In this document: positions 31,428 to 38,196 of the stretch, piece after piece
How positions within the stretch are numbered: position 1 is the first letter of the stretch
Layout: every line of letters starts with the position of its first letter
Assembly (NCBI GenBank): GCA_015233785.1
Contig: JADFWT010000015.1
Coordinates: forward strand, 1 to 38,196
From: Magnetococcales bacterium
GTDB lineage: Bacteria; Pseudomonadota; Magnetococcia; Magnetococcales; JADFWT01
DNA: 38,196 nucleotides
Direction: 5' to 3'
Made by a program: the position numbers and the translations under genes
The notes under the pieces: model-generated
What the model was told of the DNA's origin: nothing
What the model saw: the letters and a program-made list of their open reading frames with translations, nothing else
Databases searched by the model: none

Positions 31428-34400
31428 CTACGCCTCCTCTTTCGGGCTCCCCTTCAACCGAATGCCGCGACGGCGACCGGCTCCGCTCTTGGCAGCCTCA
31501 CCCTTCTTTGCAGCCGGTTTTGCGGCAGCCGTTTTGCGTGTGGCCGGTTTTCTCTTGGTCGCCGTACGCTTTGCAGCGGTTTTGCTAGCCGCAGGCTTCT
31601 TGGTCGTTGCGCTCTTAGCCCGAGTGGCCCGCTTGCGTGTTGTGGTTGCCGCCTTTTTGGCCGCAGGCTTTGCTTTTACGGCACTCTTCTTGGCTTCCGG
31701 TTCTGGCTTTGCGTACTGCCTGGCCGGGGCCTCCTCTACCTTAGGCTCGGCTTTCACCTCACGCTTACTGGCCGCAGTGGTCTTGCGACTCTTGGGCGCC
31801 GATTTGGCCGTTGCCCGCTTCTTGGCCGCAGGTTTGACCGGCGTGGGCGACTTCTCCTCTACCTTTTTAGCTGCTGGTTTTACCTTGACAGCGGACTTTT
31901 CTGCCGCCTTCTTCGCCGTCGGTTTCACCTTGGCAGCAGGCTTCTCCGTGACCTTTTTGGCAGGCGGTTTAGCCTTAGGTTTCTCCTCAGCCTTTTTGGC
32001 CGCAGATTTCTGCTCGGCATCCGCCTCGGAGAGCTTTGCCTCCTTTGCTGGCGCAGCCTCCGCTTTGACGCTGGCTTTTTTATCCGTCGCCTTGTCGGCC
32101 TTCGCTGATTTCTCATCCTTGGCCGCCGCTTGTGGATCCTCCTTGCTGCGCTCCCGTTTCTTCTCCTCAGACTTGGTCTGCTTTGCCGCCACCTCAGGAT
32201 TGTATTTCTCCAGAAACTCCCGAGTTTTGGCAACATTAGCCCCGGATCTTTTGGGCATCTCACAAGAGGCGGAAGAGGTCTGGGGCGGAATAGCCGTATC
32301 ACTCTGCCCCCAGGAGGTCAGCTCCGGCTGAGCCAGGGCACGATGCGTGAGATCTACATCCTTTTCAGGCCTGCGGAATGCGCTCTCCGCACTGATGCAG
32401 CCCAGAGGAATCACCAGAAGGGTGAGCAGCGTGGAGACCAGCGCACCAAACAGCAGTGAGATGGCCATTCCCTGGAAGATAAAGTCGGTAAGAATGACAC
32501 TCGACCCGGCCACCAGCGCCAAGGCGGTGATGACGATGGGGCGGGTTCTCGCCTTGCAGGCCAGAATGACCGCTTCACGCACCGGCGTACCGCGCAGAAT
32601 CTCCTGCTGGGAAAAATCCACCAGCAAAATAGAGTTGCGAACAATAATACCCGCCAAGGCTATAAATCCAATCATGGAGGTGGCGGTAAATTTGGCATCC
32701 AGCATCCAGTGACCCGGCACAATGCCGATCAGGGTCAGAGGAATCGGGGCCATAATGATCGCCGGCAGCGTAAAGTTGCCGAACTCCCACACCACCAGCA
32801 TGTAGATCAATACAAGCGCCACCCCAAAGGCCATTCCCATATCCCGGAAGGTCTCGTAGGTAACGGTCCACTCCCCGGTCCACTCGAAACCAGACTCTTT
32901 ATAGGAGTCCGGCGGCCCCAAATAGTGACCGGACATGGTGACACCATCCGGCGTTGTGTAGCTCTCCAGCATCTCTTCCACTTCGGACATGCCGTAGATG
33001 GGCGCATCAAGACGACCCTCCACTTCGCCGGTGACATACTCCACCGGACGCAGATCCTTATGGTAGATTACAGAATCTTGTTTGCCCTTGACGAAGCGCC
33101 CAAGCTCACCCAGTGGAATCACCGACCCGGTGGGCGTCGTTATGGGAAGATCGCCCAGCGAAGTGATGCGCGAACGCACCTCCAGCGGGGCCTGAATGAC
33201 AATATAGGTAGGCTCCAGTACCGTCCCGCGTTTCACATCGCCCAACTTGACGCCGCCCATGGCCATGGCCAGATTACGGTTAATAGCATCCACCGAGACA
33301 CCGCGACGTACGGCCTTTTCAGTATCTACCTCAAAGCGCCAGATATCGGATACATCTTCGATATAGTTATCCACATCGACGATGGTCTTTGACTTCTCAA
33401 ACAGACGGGTCAACTCCTGGGCCACCTGGACGCGGGTTACCGGATCAGGGCCCGTCACCTCGGCCACCACCGATTGCAGCACCGGCGGGCCAGGCGGCAT
33501 CTCAACCACCTGAATCTTGGCACCGGCCTCTTGCGCCATAGGGGTCAGAAATTTGCGGGCAAAGACCGCCAGATCATGACTGGTGCGCTCACGATCACTC
33601 TTGTGCTTGAGCTGCACCTGAATATCGGCGTGCCATGCTTCGCGACGCAGATAGTAGTGACGCACCATACCGTTAAAATTATAAGGTGATGCGGTGCCGA
33701 CATAAGTCTGAAGCGCGGTCACTTCGGGAATCTGTTTGCGAAGCTCCTCGGTCATCTGCTGGGCGAGGTTGGCGGTCTTCGGCAGCGCCGTCCCCTCCGG
33801 CATATTGATGACAACATTAAACTCCGGCTTGTTATCCAACGGCAGAATCTTCACCGTCACATCGGTGGTGTAGAAGAGCGCCAGCGACATGAAGAAGACC
33901 ACCACCAGCCCGCCCAGGAACATCCACCCCTTGCCACGATTATCAACCAACGGCGGAATCAACCAGCGATAGAACCCTTCGAGCTTCTCCACCGAGGCGT
34001 GTTCACGATCGGCATACTTGTGCAGCGCATCCATGCTGGGTTTAATAATCTGTGCCAGCCATGGGGTAAAGATGAAGGCGGCAAACAGCGAAAAGAGCAT
34101 TGCCACCGATCCCAACGCGGGAATCGGTTCCATATACGGCCCCATCATGCCGCTGACAAAGCCCATGGGCAGTAGGGCGGCAATCACTGTGAAAGTGGCC
34201 AGAATTGTAGGGTTGCCCACCTCTCGTACGGCGTCTACGGAGATCTCCACACAGCAGTCGTGCTGAAGCAGCCAGCGGCGATAGATATTCTCAACTACCA
34301 CGATGGCGTCATCCACCAAAATGCCGATGGAGAAGATCAGTGCAAAGAGGCTTACCCGGTCAATGGTGTACTCCATGATCCAGGCGGCAAACACCGTCAT

Positions 34401-35588
34401 CAGGATCACCACCGGAATCACCACCAGCGTGACGATGGCCGGACGCAGGCCAAGCATGGCCCAGACCAGGAACATCACCGCCATGGTGGCGATAAAGAGC
34501 TTAAAGAGCAGCTCGTTGACCTTCTCGTTGGCGGTTTCGCCATAGTTGCGGGTTACGGCCACAAAAACATTGTCGGGGATAAAGTTGCCTTTCAACTCCT
34601 CCACCCGCTGTAGAACACCCTCGGCAACCGTGACGCCGTTGGAGCCCTTCTTTTTGGCAATGGCCAGGGTGACAGCCGGGGCGCCATTGGCGGCCGGGGT
34701 TCCCCCTGGATAGGCCTGTCCCGAGTAGTAGGTGACCATCTGCCGGGTCTCTTCGGGGCCGGAGAAGACCCGTGCCACATCGCCAATATAGATCGGCGCA
34801 TTGTGCCGGGTTCCCACAACCAATCGGGCAACCTCTTGAGCATTTTTGAGGAATGCACCGGTGTAGACCTTATAGCCGTGGCCACCCGCTTCCATATTGC
34901 CGATGCCCTGTTCGCTGTTGGCGGTCTTGATGGTACCGGCAATCTGGTCAAGGCTGATGCCGAAACCGGAGAGACGCTCGGGATAGACCTCCACACGAAT
35001 CTGCTCGGTACGACCGCCCACCACAAAGCCAAGGCTGGTGTTGGGCACCTCTTTCATCTTCTGAAGCACATCAAGCCCCAGCGTTCTAAGCGCCGCATCG
35101 TCCACATCGTTGGACCAGAGGGTCAACGCCACCACCGGCACATCATCCACCGCCTTGGGCTTCACAAGGGGTTTTCGAACCCCCGGTGGTATCCTGTCCA
35201 TGTTGGATTCGATCTTGTCGTAAAGCTTGAAGATCGACTCCTCCATATCCTCGCCGACATCAAACTCCACGGTGATCATGGCCTGCTCGCGCATGGAGGC
35301 GGAGTAGACGTGCTTCACACCCTGGATCTCACTCATGATCCGTTCCAGAGGCTCGGTGACCAGGGTGGCCACCTGCTCCGAAGAGGCCCCGGAGTAACTG
35401 ACAAAGATATCCACCATCGGCACGGAGATCTGGGGATCTTCCTGCCGAGGGGTAAACATCAATCCCAGCAGGCCCATGGCCAAGCAGGCGAACAGCAGCA
35501 AGGGCGAAAGGGGGGATTCAATAAAGGCTTTCGCCATTTTCCCTGCAACGCCGAGGGAATCGTCAGTAGGCTGATGTGTGGTGCTCAT
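31428..35588 (-). CDS. RND family efflux transporter with histone H1-like cytoplasmic tail
   Basis: This is the inner-membrane proton-driven pump of a tripartite exporter. Residues 1-1072 form a complete RND transporter: first membrane helix at 29-46, a periplasmic porter domain, TM4 with the proton-relay pair D426/D427 (SIGILVDDAIVVVEN), a second porter domain and the final membrane helices ending near LLTLLVIPLG. The N-terminus FIESPLSPLLLF and PRQEDPQISVPMVD place it in the HAE group without a clear drug or metal assignment. Unusually, residues 1073-1386 (31431-32372) form a tail rich in Lys, Ala, Pro and Thr with repeated VKPAAKK-type units, like histone H1 or bacterial Hc1 proteins, predicted to be cytoplasmic. 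The frame is open throughout. The adaptor gene lies 62 bp upstream. No TolC-type outer-membrane factor is visible. Confidence 0.9.
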   Translation of the reverse strand: MSTTHQPTDDSLGVAGKMAKAFIESPLSPLLLFACLAMGLLGLMFTPRQEDPQISVPMVDIFVSYSGASSEQVATLVTEPLERIMSEIQGVKHVYSASMREQAMITVEFDVGEDMEESIFKLYDKIESNMDRIPPGVRKPLVKPKAVDDVPVVALTLWSNDVDDAALRTLGLDVLQKMKEVPNTSLGFVVGGRTEQIRVEVYPERLSGFGISLDQIAGTIKTANSEQGIGNMEAGGHGYKVYTGAFLKNAQEVARLVVGTRHNAPIYIGDVARVFSGPEETRQMVTYYSGQAYPGGTPAANGAPAVTLAIAKKKGSNGVTVAEGVLQRVEELKGNFIPDNVFVAVTRNYGETANEKVNELLFKLFIATMAVMFLVWAMLGLRPAIVTLVVIPVVILMTVFAAWIMEYTIDRVSLFALIFSIGILVDDAIVVVENIYRRWLLQHDCCVEISVDAVREVGNPTILATFTVIAALLPMGFVSGMMGPYMEPIPALGSVAMLFSLFAAFIFTPWLAQIIKPSMDALHKYADREHASVEKLEGFYRWLIPPLVDNRGKGWMFLGGLVVVFFMSLALFYTTDVTVKILPLDNKPEFNVVINMPEGTALPKTANLAQQMTEELRKQIPEVTALQTYVGTASPYNFNGMVRHYYLRREAWHADIQVQLKHKSDRERTSHDLAVFARKFLTPMAQEAGAKIQVVEMPPGPPVLQSVVAEVTGPDPVTRVQVAQELTRLFEKSKTIVDVDNYIEDVSDIWRFEVDTEKAVRRGVSVDAINRNLAMAMGGVKLGDVKRGTVLEPTYIVIQAPLEVRSRITSLGDLPITTPTGSVIPLGELGRFVKGKQDSVIYHKDLRPVEYVTGEVEGRLDAPIYGMSEVEEMLESYTTPDGVTMSGHYLGPPDSYKESGFEWTGEWTVTYETFRDMGMAFGVALVLIYMLVVWEFGNFTLPAIIMAPIPLTLIGIVPGHWMLDAKFTATSMIGFIALAGIIVRNSILLVDFSQQEILRGTPVREAVILACKARTRPIVITALALVAGSSVILTDFIFQGMAISLLFGALVSTLLTLLVIPLGCISAESAFRRPEKDVDLTHRALAQPELTSWGQSDTAIPPQTSSASCEMPKRSGANVAKTREFLEKYNPEVAAKQTKSEEKKRERSKEDPQAAAKDEKSAKADKATDKKASVKAEAAPAKEAKLSEADAEQKSAAKKAEEKPKAKPPAKKVTEKPAAKVKPTAKKAAEKSAVKVKPAAKKVEEKSPTPVKPAAKKRATAKSAPKSRKTTAASKREVKAEPKVEEAPARQYAKPEPEAKKSAVKAKPAAKKAATTTRKRATRAKSATTKKPAASKTAAKRTATKRKPATRKTAAAKPAAKKGEAAKSGAGRRRGIRLKGSPKEEA
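31431..32372 (-). repeat. Lys/Ala-rich low-complexity segment of the RND pump
   Basis: About 314 codons encode repeated Ala-Lys-Pro units such as KVKPAAKK, KVKPTAKK and AAKKAATTTRKRAT. The first 70 residues are mixed polar, the next 130 mix Lys with Glu, and the last 110 are strongly basic, ending GRRRGIRLKGSP. Confidence 0.85.
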
Positions 35589-35650
35589 AGGTCGGCCTTA
35601 ACTCGTTTCAAGCGGAGGGTCGAACCGCCGGGGCGGCTATCCTGAGGCTT

Positions 35651-36823
35651 CTAGCGAACAGAACCGCCATATTGCGGCGCATTCCATCCGGAAGGTCCAC
35701 CCTGGGGCGGTTGGGCAACGATCCGCTCGCCGGACTTGATACCGGAGAGCACGCTGATGGTCTGGTTATCCACCAAGCCACCAAGCCGCACCATGCGCAG
35801 GACCGGTTCGGCCTGGGCACCAAGCACGTAGACCGCTGGCAGGCTGCCGCGCCACAACACCGCAGACTTGGGAATGATCGGCAGATTTTTTACCGGTGAT
35901 GTGATATCGGGCACCATCACCTCGGCGTACATGCCGGGTCCACCCGGCGCATCGGTGGGCAGATCCAATTTCACCGTTACCGTATGGCGCTGGGGGTCGG
36001 CCATGGGATAAACCTGGGCAACGCGGGTATCCACACGCGCATCCCCCACATCCAGACGGGCCGGAATCACCATGCCCTTCTTGATACCAGGCATCAACCG
36101 AGCCGGAACATCCACCTTGATCTGAAGATGACGGGTATCGGCAAATTGCAACAGCGGCATGCCGGGCATCATGGTATCACCCACTTCGGCATGCTTGCGA
36201 ATGATCACCCCATCAAACGGGGCTATGGTCTGGGTATCACGCAGCTTGGCATCCAGTTCGTCCAATCCGGCCTGGGCCTGAAGCAGGCCAAAACGGGCCT
36301 GATCAATGCCGATACCGTGGGCGAAAATCTGCGCCCGTCGGGTTAGTTCCGGGTTGGTGGTGCCCATCATGCCGGACATAGGCTTGGTAAACACCTCGTC
36401 GAGCATCTTCGGTACGCCCATACCCATGGTCTCTGAGAACTGGGAGCCGGAGTAGACCTGACGGGTATACTGCACCCGAGCATTGCGCCATCCAGCCTGA
36501 GCCTTGGCCAATCCGGCTGCTGCGGAGCGCCGTTTGGCCACTAGATCGTCGTTGTTGAGCGCCACGAGAAGCGCGCCCCCTTCAAACCAATCCCCTTCGA
36601 CACCGGCGATCATTTCGATCCGGCCCGGCATCTGGGTGGCCAGAGAGACCTCCTTGAATGGAACAACGGTACCGCCCAAAGTGGTGGTAGCACCAATAGC
36701 CCCCGACTCCACCGTAACCACGGCTCCAGGGGTCTGGGCTTGTCCGAGCATGGGCGCGGCTGGCAGTAGAAATCCCGCAATCAAAACGGGCAGTGCGCGT
36801 CGTAGCAACTTGTTCCTGATCAT
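35651..36823 (-). CDS. RND efflux periplasmic adaptor (membrane fusion) protein
   Basis: This 390-residue HlyD/AcrA-like adaptor has a signal peptide (IRNKLLRRALPVLIAGFLLP, cut near GQAQ). A barrel-sandwich half with MPGRIEMIAGVEGDWFEGG comes next, then a helical hairpin (about 95-185) with an unusual Met-rich central part (ETMGMGVPKML and SGMMGTTNPE). The second lipoyl half (TIAPFDGVIIRKHAEVGD), beta-barrel and membrane-proximal domains follow. It links the RND pump to an outer-membrane channel. ATG 36823 has GGAGAGGG eight bases upstream. It lies 81 bp after the SCP2-domain gene and 62 bp before the pump gene. Confidence 0.9.
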   Translation of the reverse strand: MIRNKLLRRALPVLIAGFLLPAAPMLGQAQTPGAVVTVESGAIGATTTLGGTVVPFKEVSLATQMPGRIEMIAGVEGDWFEGGALLVALNNDDLVAKRRSAAAGLAKAQAGWRNARVQYTRQVYSGSQFSETMGMGVPKMLDEVFTKPMSGMMGTTNPELTRRAQIFAHGIGIDQARFGLLQAQAGLDELDAKLRDTQTIAPFDGVIIRKHAEVGDTMMPGMPLLQFADTRHLQIKVDVPARLMPGIKKGMVIPARLDVGDARVDTRVAQVYPMADPQRHTVTVKLDLPTDAPGGPGMYAEVMVPDITSPVKNLPIIPKSAVLWRGSLPAVYVLGAQAEPVLRMVRLGGLVDNQTISVLSGIKSGERIVAQPPQGGPSGWNAPQYGGSVR

Positions 36824-36904
36824 GGAAAGATCCCTCTCCAACAACATCTTGCAGGGATTAACAGGCGGGCGGCCAGAGTGCCACCCGCCAAACCGTTCCA
36901 GCGA

Positions 36905-37300
36905 TTACACGCGGCCCATCACCGTAAAACTCTTGATGAAAGGACCGGCCATGCGCGGATCTTTGATCATCGCGCCGTAGTCGCCTACTTTGAATTTAAG
37001 TTTGCGGGAAGTGTACGCCATACCAAGGCCCATCATGCCGATACCCTTGGCCGCCCACTTTTCCCAGCTGGCCTGATTGGCACGCAAATCCCAATTGAGA
37101 TTTTCACCATTGAAGGCTCCGCCGCTTACCGCTTTGCCATTCTCAACCACCAGCACGCCCCGCGGATTGTCTTCGCCTTCCAATCCGTAAGCGATCACCG
37201 AGTTGAAATTGATCTTGGCCAGCGCGTCCGACAGATCGGGCTCGTTGTTCCACTCTTCCATATATCGCTTCATCCACTCGTCGGAAAAAAGTTCAGCCAT
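36905..37300 (-). CDS. SCP2 sterol-binding-domain protein
   Basis: This 131-residue cytoplasmic protein consists of one SCP2-like lipid-binding domain. Visible family features are GGAFNGENLNWDLRAN (the conserved W-x-L-x-A strand), MGLGMAYTSRKLKFKVGDYG and the C-terminal DPRMAGPFIKSFTVMGRV. In bacteria such domains bind hydrophobic ligands; the ligand is not known. AAGGGG lies six bases before ATG 37300. It precedes the RND adaptor and pump genes on the same strand and may belong to their operon, which would suggest a lipid-related role for the exporter (inference). Confidence 0.85.
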   Translation of the reverse strand: MAELFSDEWMKRYMEEWNNEPDLSDALAKINFNSVIAYGLEGEDNPRGVLVVENGKAVSGGAFNGENLNWDLRANQASWEKWAAKGIGMMGLGMAYTSRKLKFKVGDYGAMIKDPRMAGPFIKSFTVMGRV

Positions 37301-37881
37301 CTCATTCCCCTTGAATCAAAAACTGTTAAATCCGCCGTTTGGCTTATGCCGAACTTCCGGCGACTGTTGCGCCTGACGCCTCCGGCCTGTTGGACGTCCT
37401 GGCGAGAACCGTGAAAAGTGGGAGTATAAGGGGTTTTTTCGGATGCGCCAAGATGCTCCAAGAAAAAAACCCATATTTGATCCGATCAATTCTGTCGTGT
37501 TTCATAAAATAACCCAATGACGAGATTAAGTAAACACTAATATTAGCTTTTGCTAAATTTCAAATATTATGTAAAAAAATCATACGATTCAGAAGGCCAA
37601 TCCAACGTTATTACGGCCCATCGAAAACGAAAATCCCACCCGCTGAACTCAAATATAAAGACTGTGTTTTATTGGAACTTTTTTCGAAGCGAAGGGGGAG
37701 TTATTCGATAGGAAGCGCATGGCAGATGCCCGGATGAGCGGAAGATCATTACCGAACGGAAAAAAAATGGGACGAGCCGGCAACTATTCCGGGCGACAAC
37801 AGGTCACGCCCCGATAGCTGCCGCGTGATCTCGATTCTCTACGGCAGGTTATTGGATAACTTCTTCTATCCCCCTACCCAA
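37301..37881. other. 581-bp AT-rich intergenic region
   Basis: No gene or RNA is recognised. The part 37470-37690 is AT-rich and could hold the promoter of the SCP2-RND operon. An inverted repeat lies at 37431-37472, and a short CTGCCG/CGGCAG pair lies near 37818-37848 downstream of trmB. Short frames here have no ribosome sites or recognisable products. Confidence 0.6.
37431..37472. other. Inverted repeat upstream of the SCP2 gene
   Basis: GGGTTTTTTC (37431-37440) and GAAAAAAACCC (37462-37472) can pair with one bulged A around a loop of about 21 nt. It lies 130 bp upstream of the SCP2 gene and could be an operator or a hairpin with A/T-rich arms. Confidence 0.4.
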
Positions 37882-38196
37882 TCATTCGAAAGAACAGGCA
37901 CCCACATTCGACAAAGCATCGGAGCCTTTGACTGCATAGGCAAAATGCCTGATCAACCGGCCGGCTCGCTCCCCTTTGGATTGAAAATTGGTGGTGATCC
38001 AACCGGCCGGCTCCGGGGCAAACTGTCCCTCTCCCGCCAAATTAACAAAATTGGGATGTGCTTCCAGATGCTCCAACATCCATTCGGCATAGTTGGCCGA
38101 ATCGGTGGCCAGGGAGAGCACTGCGCCGGGCCGCATAACCTCTGACAACTGATCCAGAAGCGCAGTCTGAATCAGGCGCCGCTTAAAGTGACGCTT
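37882..38196 (-). CDS. trmB: tRNA (guanine-N7-)-methyltransferase, C-terminal part
   Basis: The gene runs off the right edge, so only the last 104 residues are seen. The reading frame is open to 38196 and begins KRHFKRRLIQ, the conserved lysine/arginine-rich segment of TrmB. It continues through LATDSANYAEWMLEHL, typical of the last part of the SAM-dependent methyltransferase fold, to the C-terminal TNFQSKGERAGRLI segment that contacts tRNA. The enzyme makes m7G46 in tRNA. The TTG near 38148 is not the true start. Confidence 0.88.
   Translation of the reverse strand, partial: KRHFKRRLIQTALLDQLSEVMRPGAVLSLATDSANYAEWMLEHLEAHPNFVNLAGEGQFAPEPAGWITTNFQSKGERAGRLIRHFAYAVKGSDALSNVGACSFE

Overview
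The window comes from a Gram-negative bacterium of moderate GC content, most likely a proteobacterium that stores sulfur. Supporting signs are two Gly/Asn/Trp-rich secreted proteins of the sulfur-globule type, an RND pump with a periplasmic adaptor, a PCu(A)C copper chaperone, two Na+/phosphate cotransporters and a DUF2782-polA-aat neighbourhood. A magnetotactic coccus (Magnetococcia), which stores both sulfur and polyphosphate, would fit, but no marker gene here proves it. No rRNA, tRNA, transposase or CRISPR array was found.

Layout. Positions 1-222 are rearranged, repeat-bearing DNA that truncates an ABC-2 permease; its ATPase partner follows (709-1659), then a copper chaperone with a His/Met-rich tail (1795-2457). 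Positions 2815-8207 hold a three-gene soluble NAD(P)H-oxidoreductase module: NuoE, a ferredoxin-extended NuoF, and a 985-residue GltD/NuoG-like flavo-iron-sulfur fusion. Then come a Na+/Pi cotransporter with a PhoU-like domain, a radical SAM DUF4080 protein, two small envelope proteins and a second, shorter Na+/Pi cotransporter on the opposite strand. A tightly overlapping minus-strand operon (14824-16972) encodes an MFS carrier, an alpha/beta hydrolase and a small membrane protein. DUF2782, polA, aat and a secreted OB-fold protein follow.

From 21931 to the right edge every gene is on the minus strand. In transcription order these are trmB (cut by the edge), an SCP2-domain protein, an RND adaptor and RND pump, a three-gene translationally coupled operon of secreted proteins (31309-28585), a second unit of three secreted Gly/Tyr/Asn/Trp-rich proteins (28321-26625), a ParA-like ATPase paired with a one-pass membrane protein that has a methionine-based heptad coiled coil (26421-25019), and a hybrid sensor kinase.

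The most interesting part is 25019-31309. An inferred model is that the low-complexity secreted proteins form the envelope of extracytoplasmic sulfur inclusions, and that the ParA/membrane coiled-coil pair positions or segregates a cell-envelope cargo, possibly those inclusions. The other unusual item is an RND pump with a 314-residue lysine/alanine-rich, histone H1-like cytoplasmic tail. All functions are assigned from motifs and context only; no database search was run.
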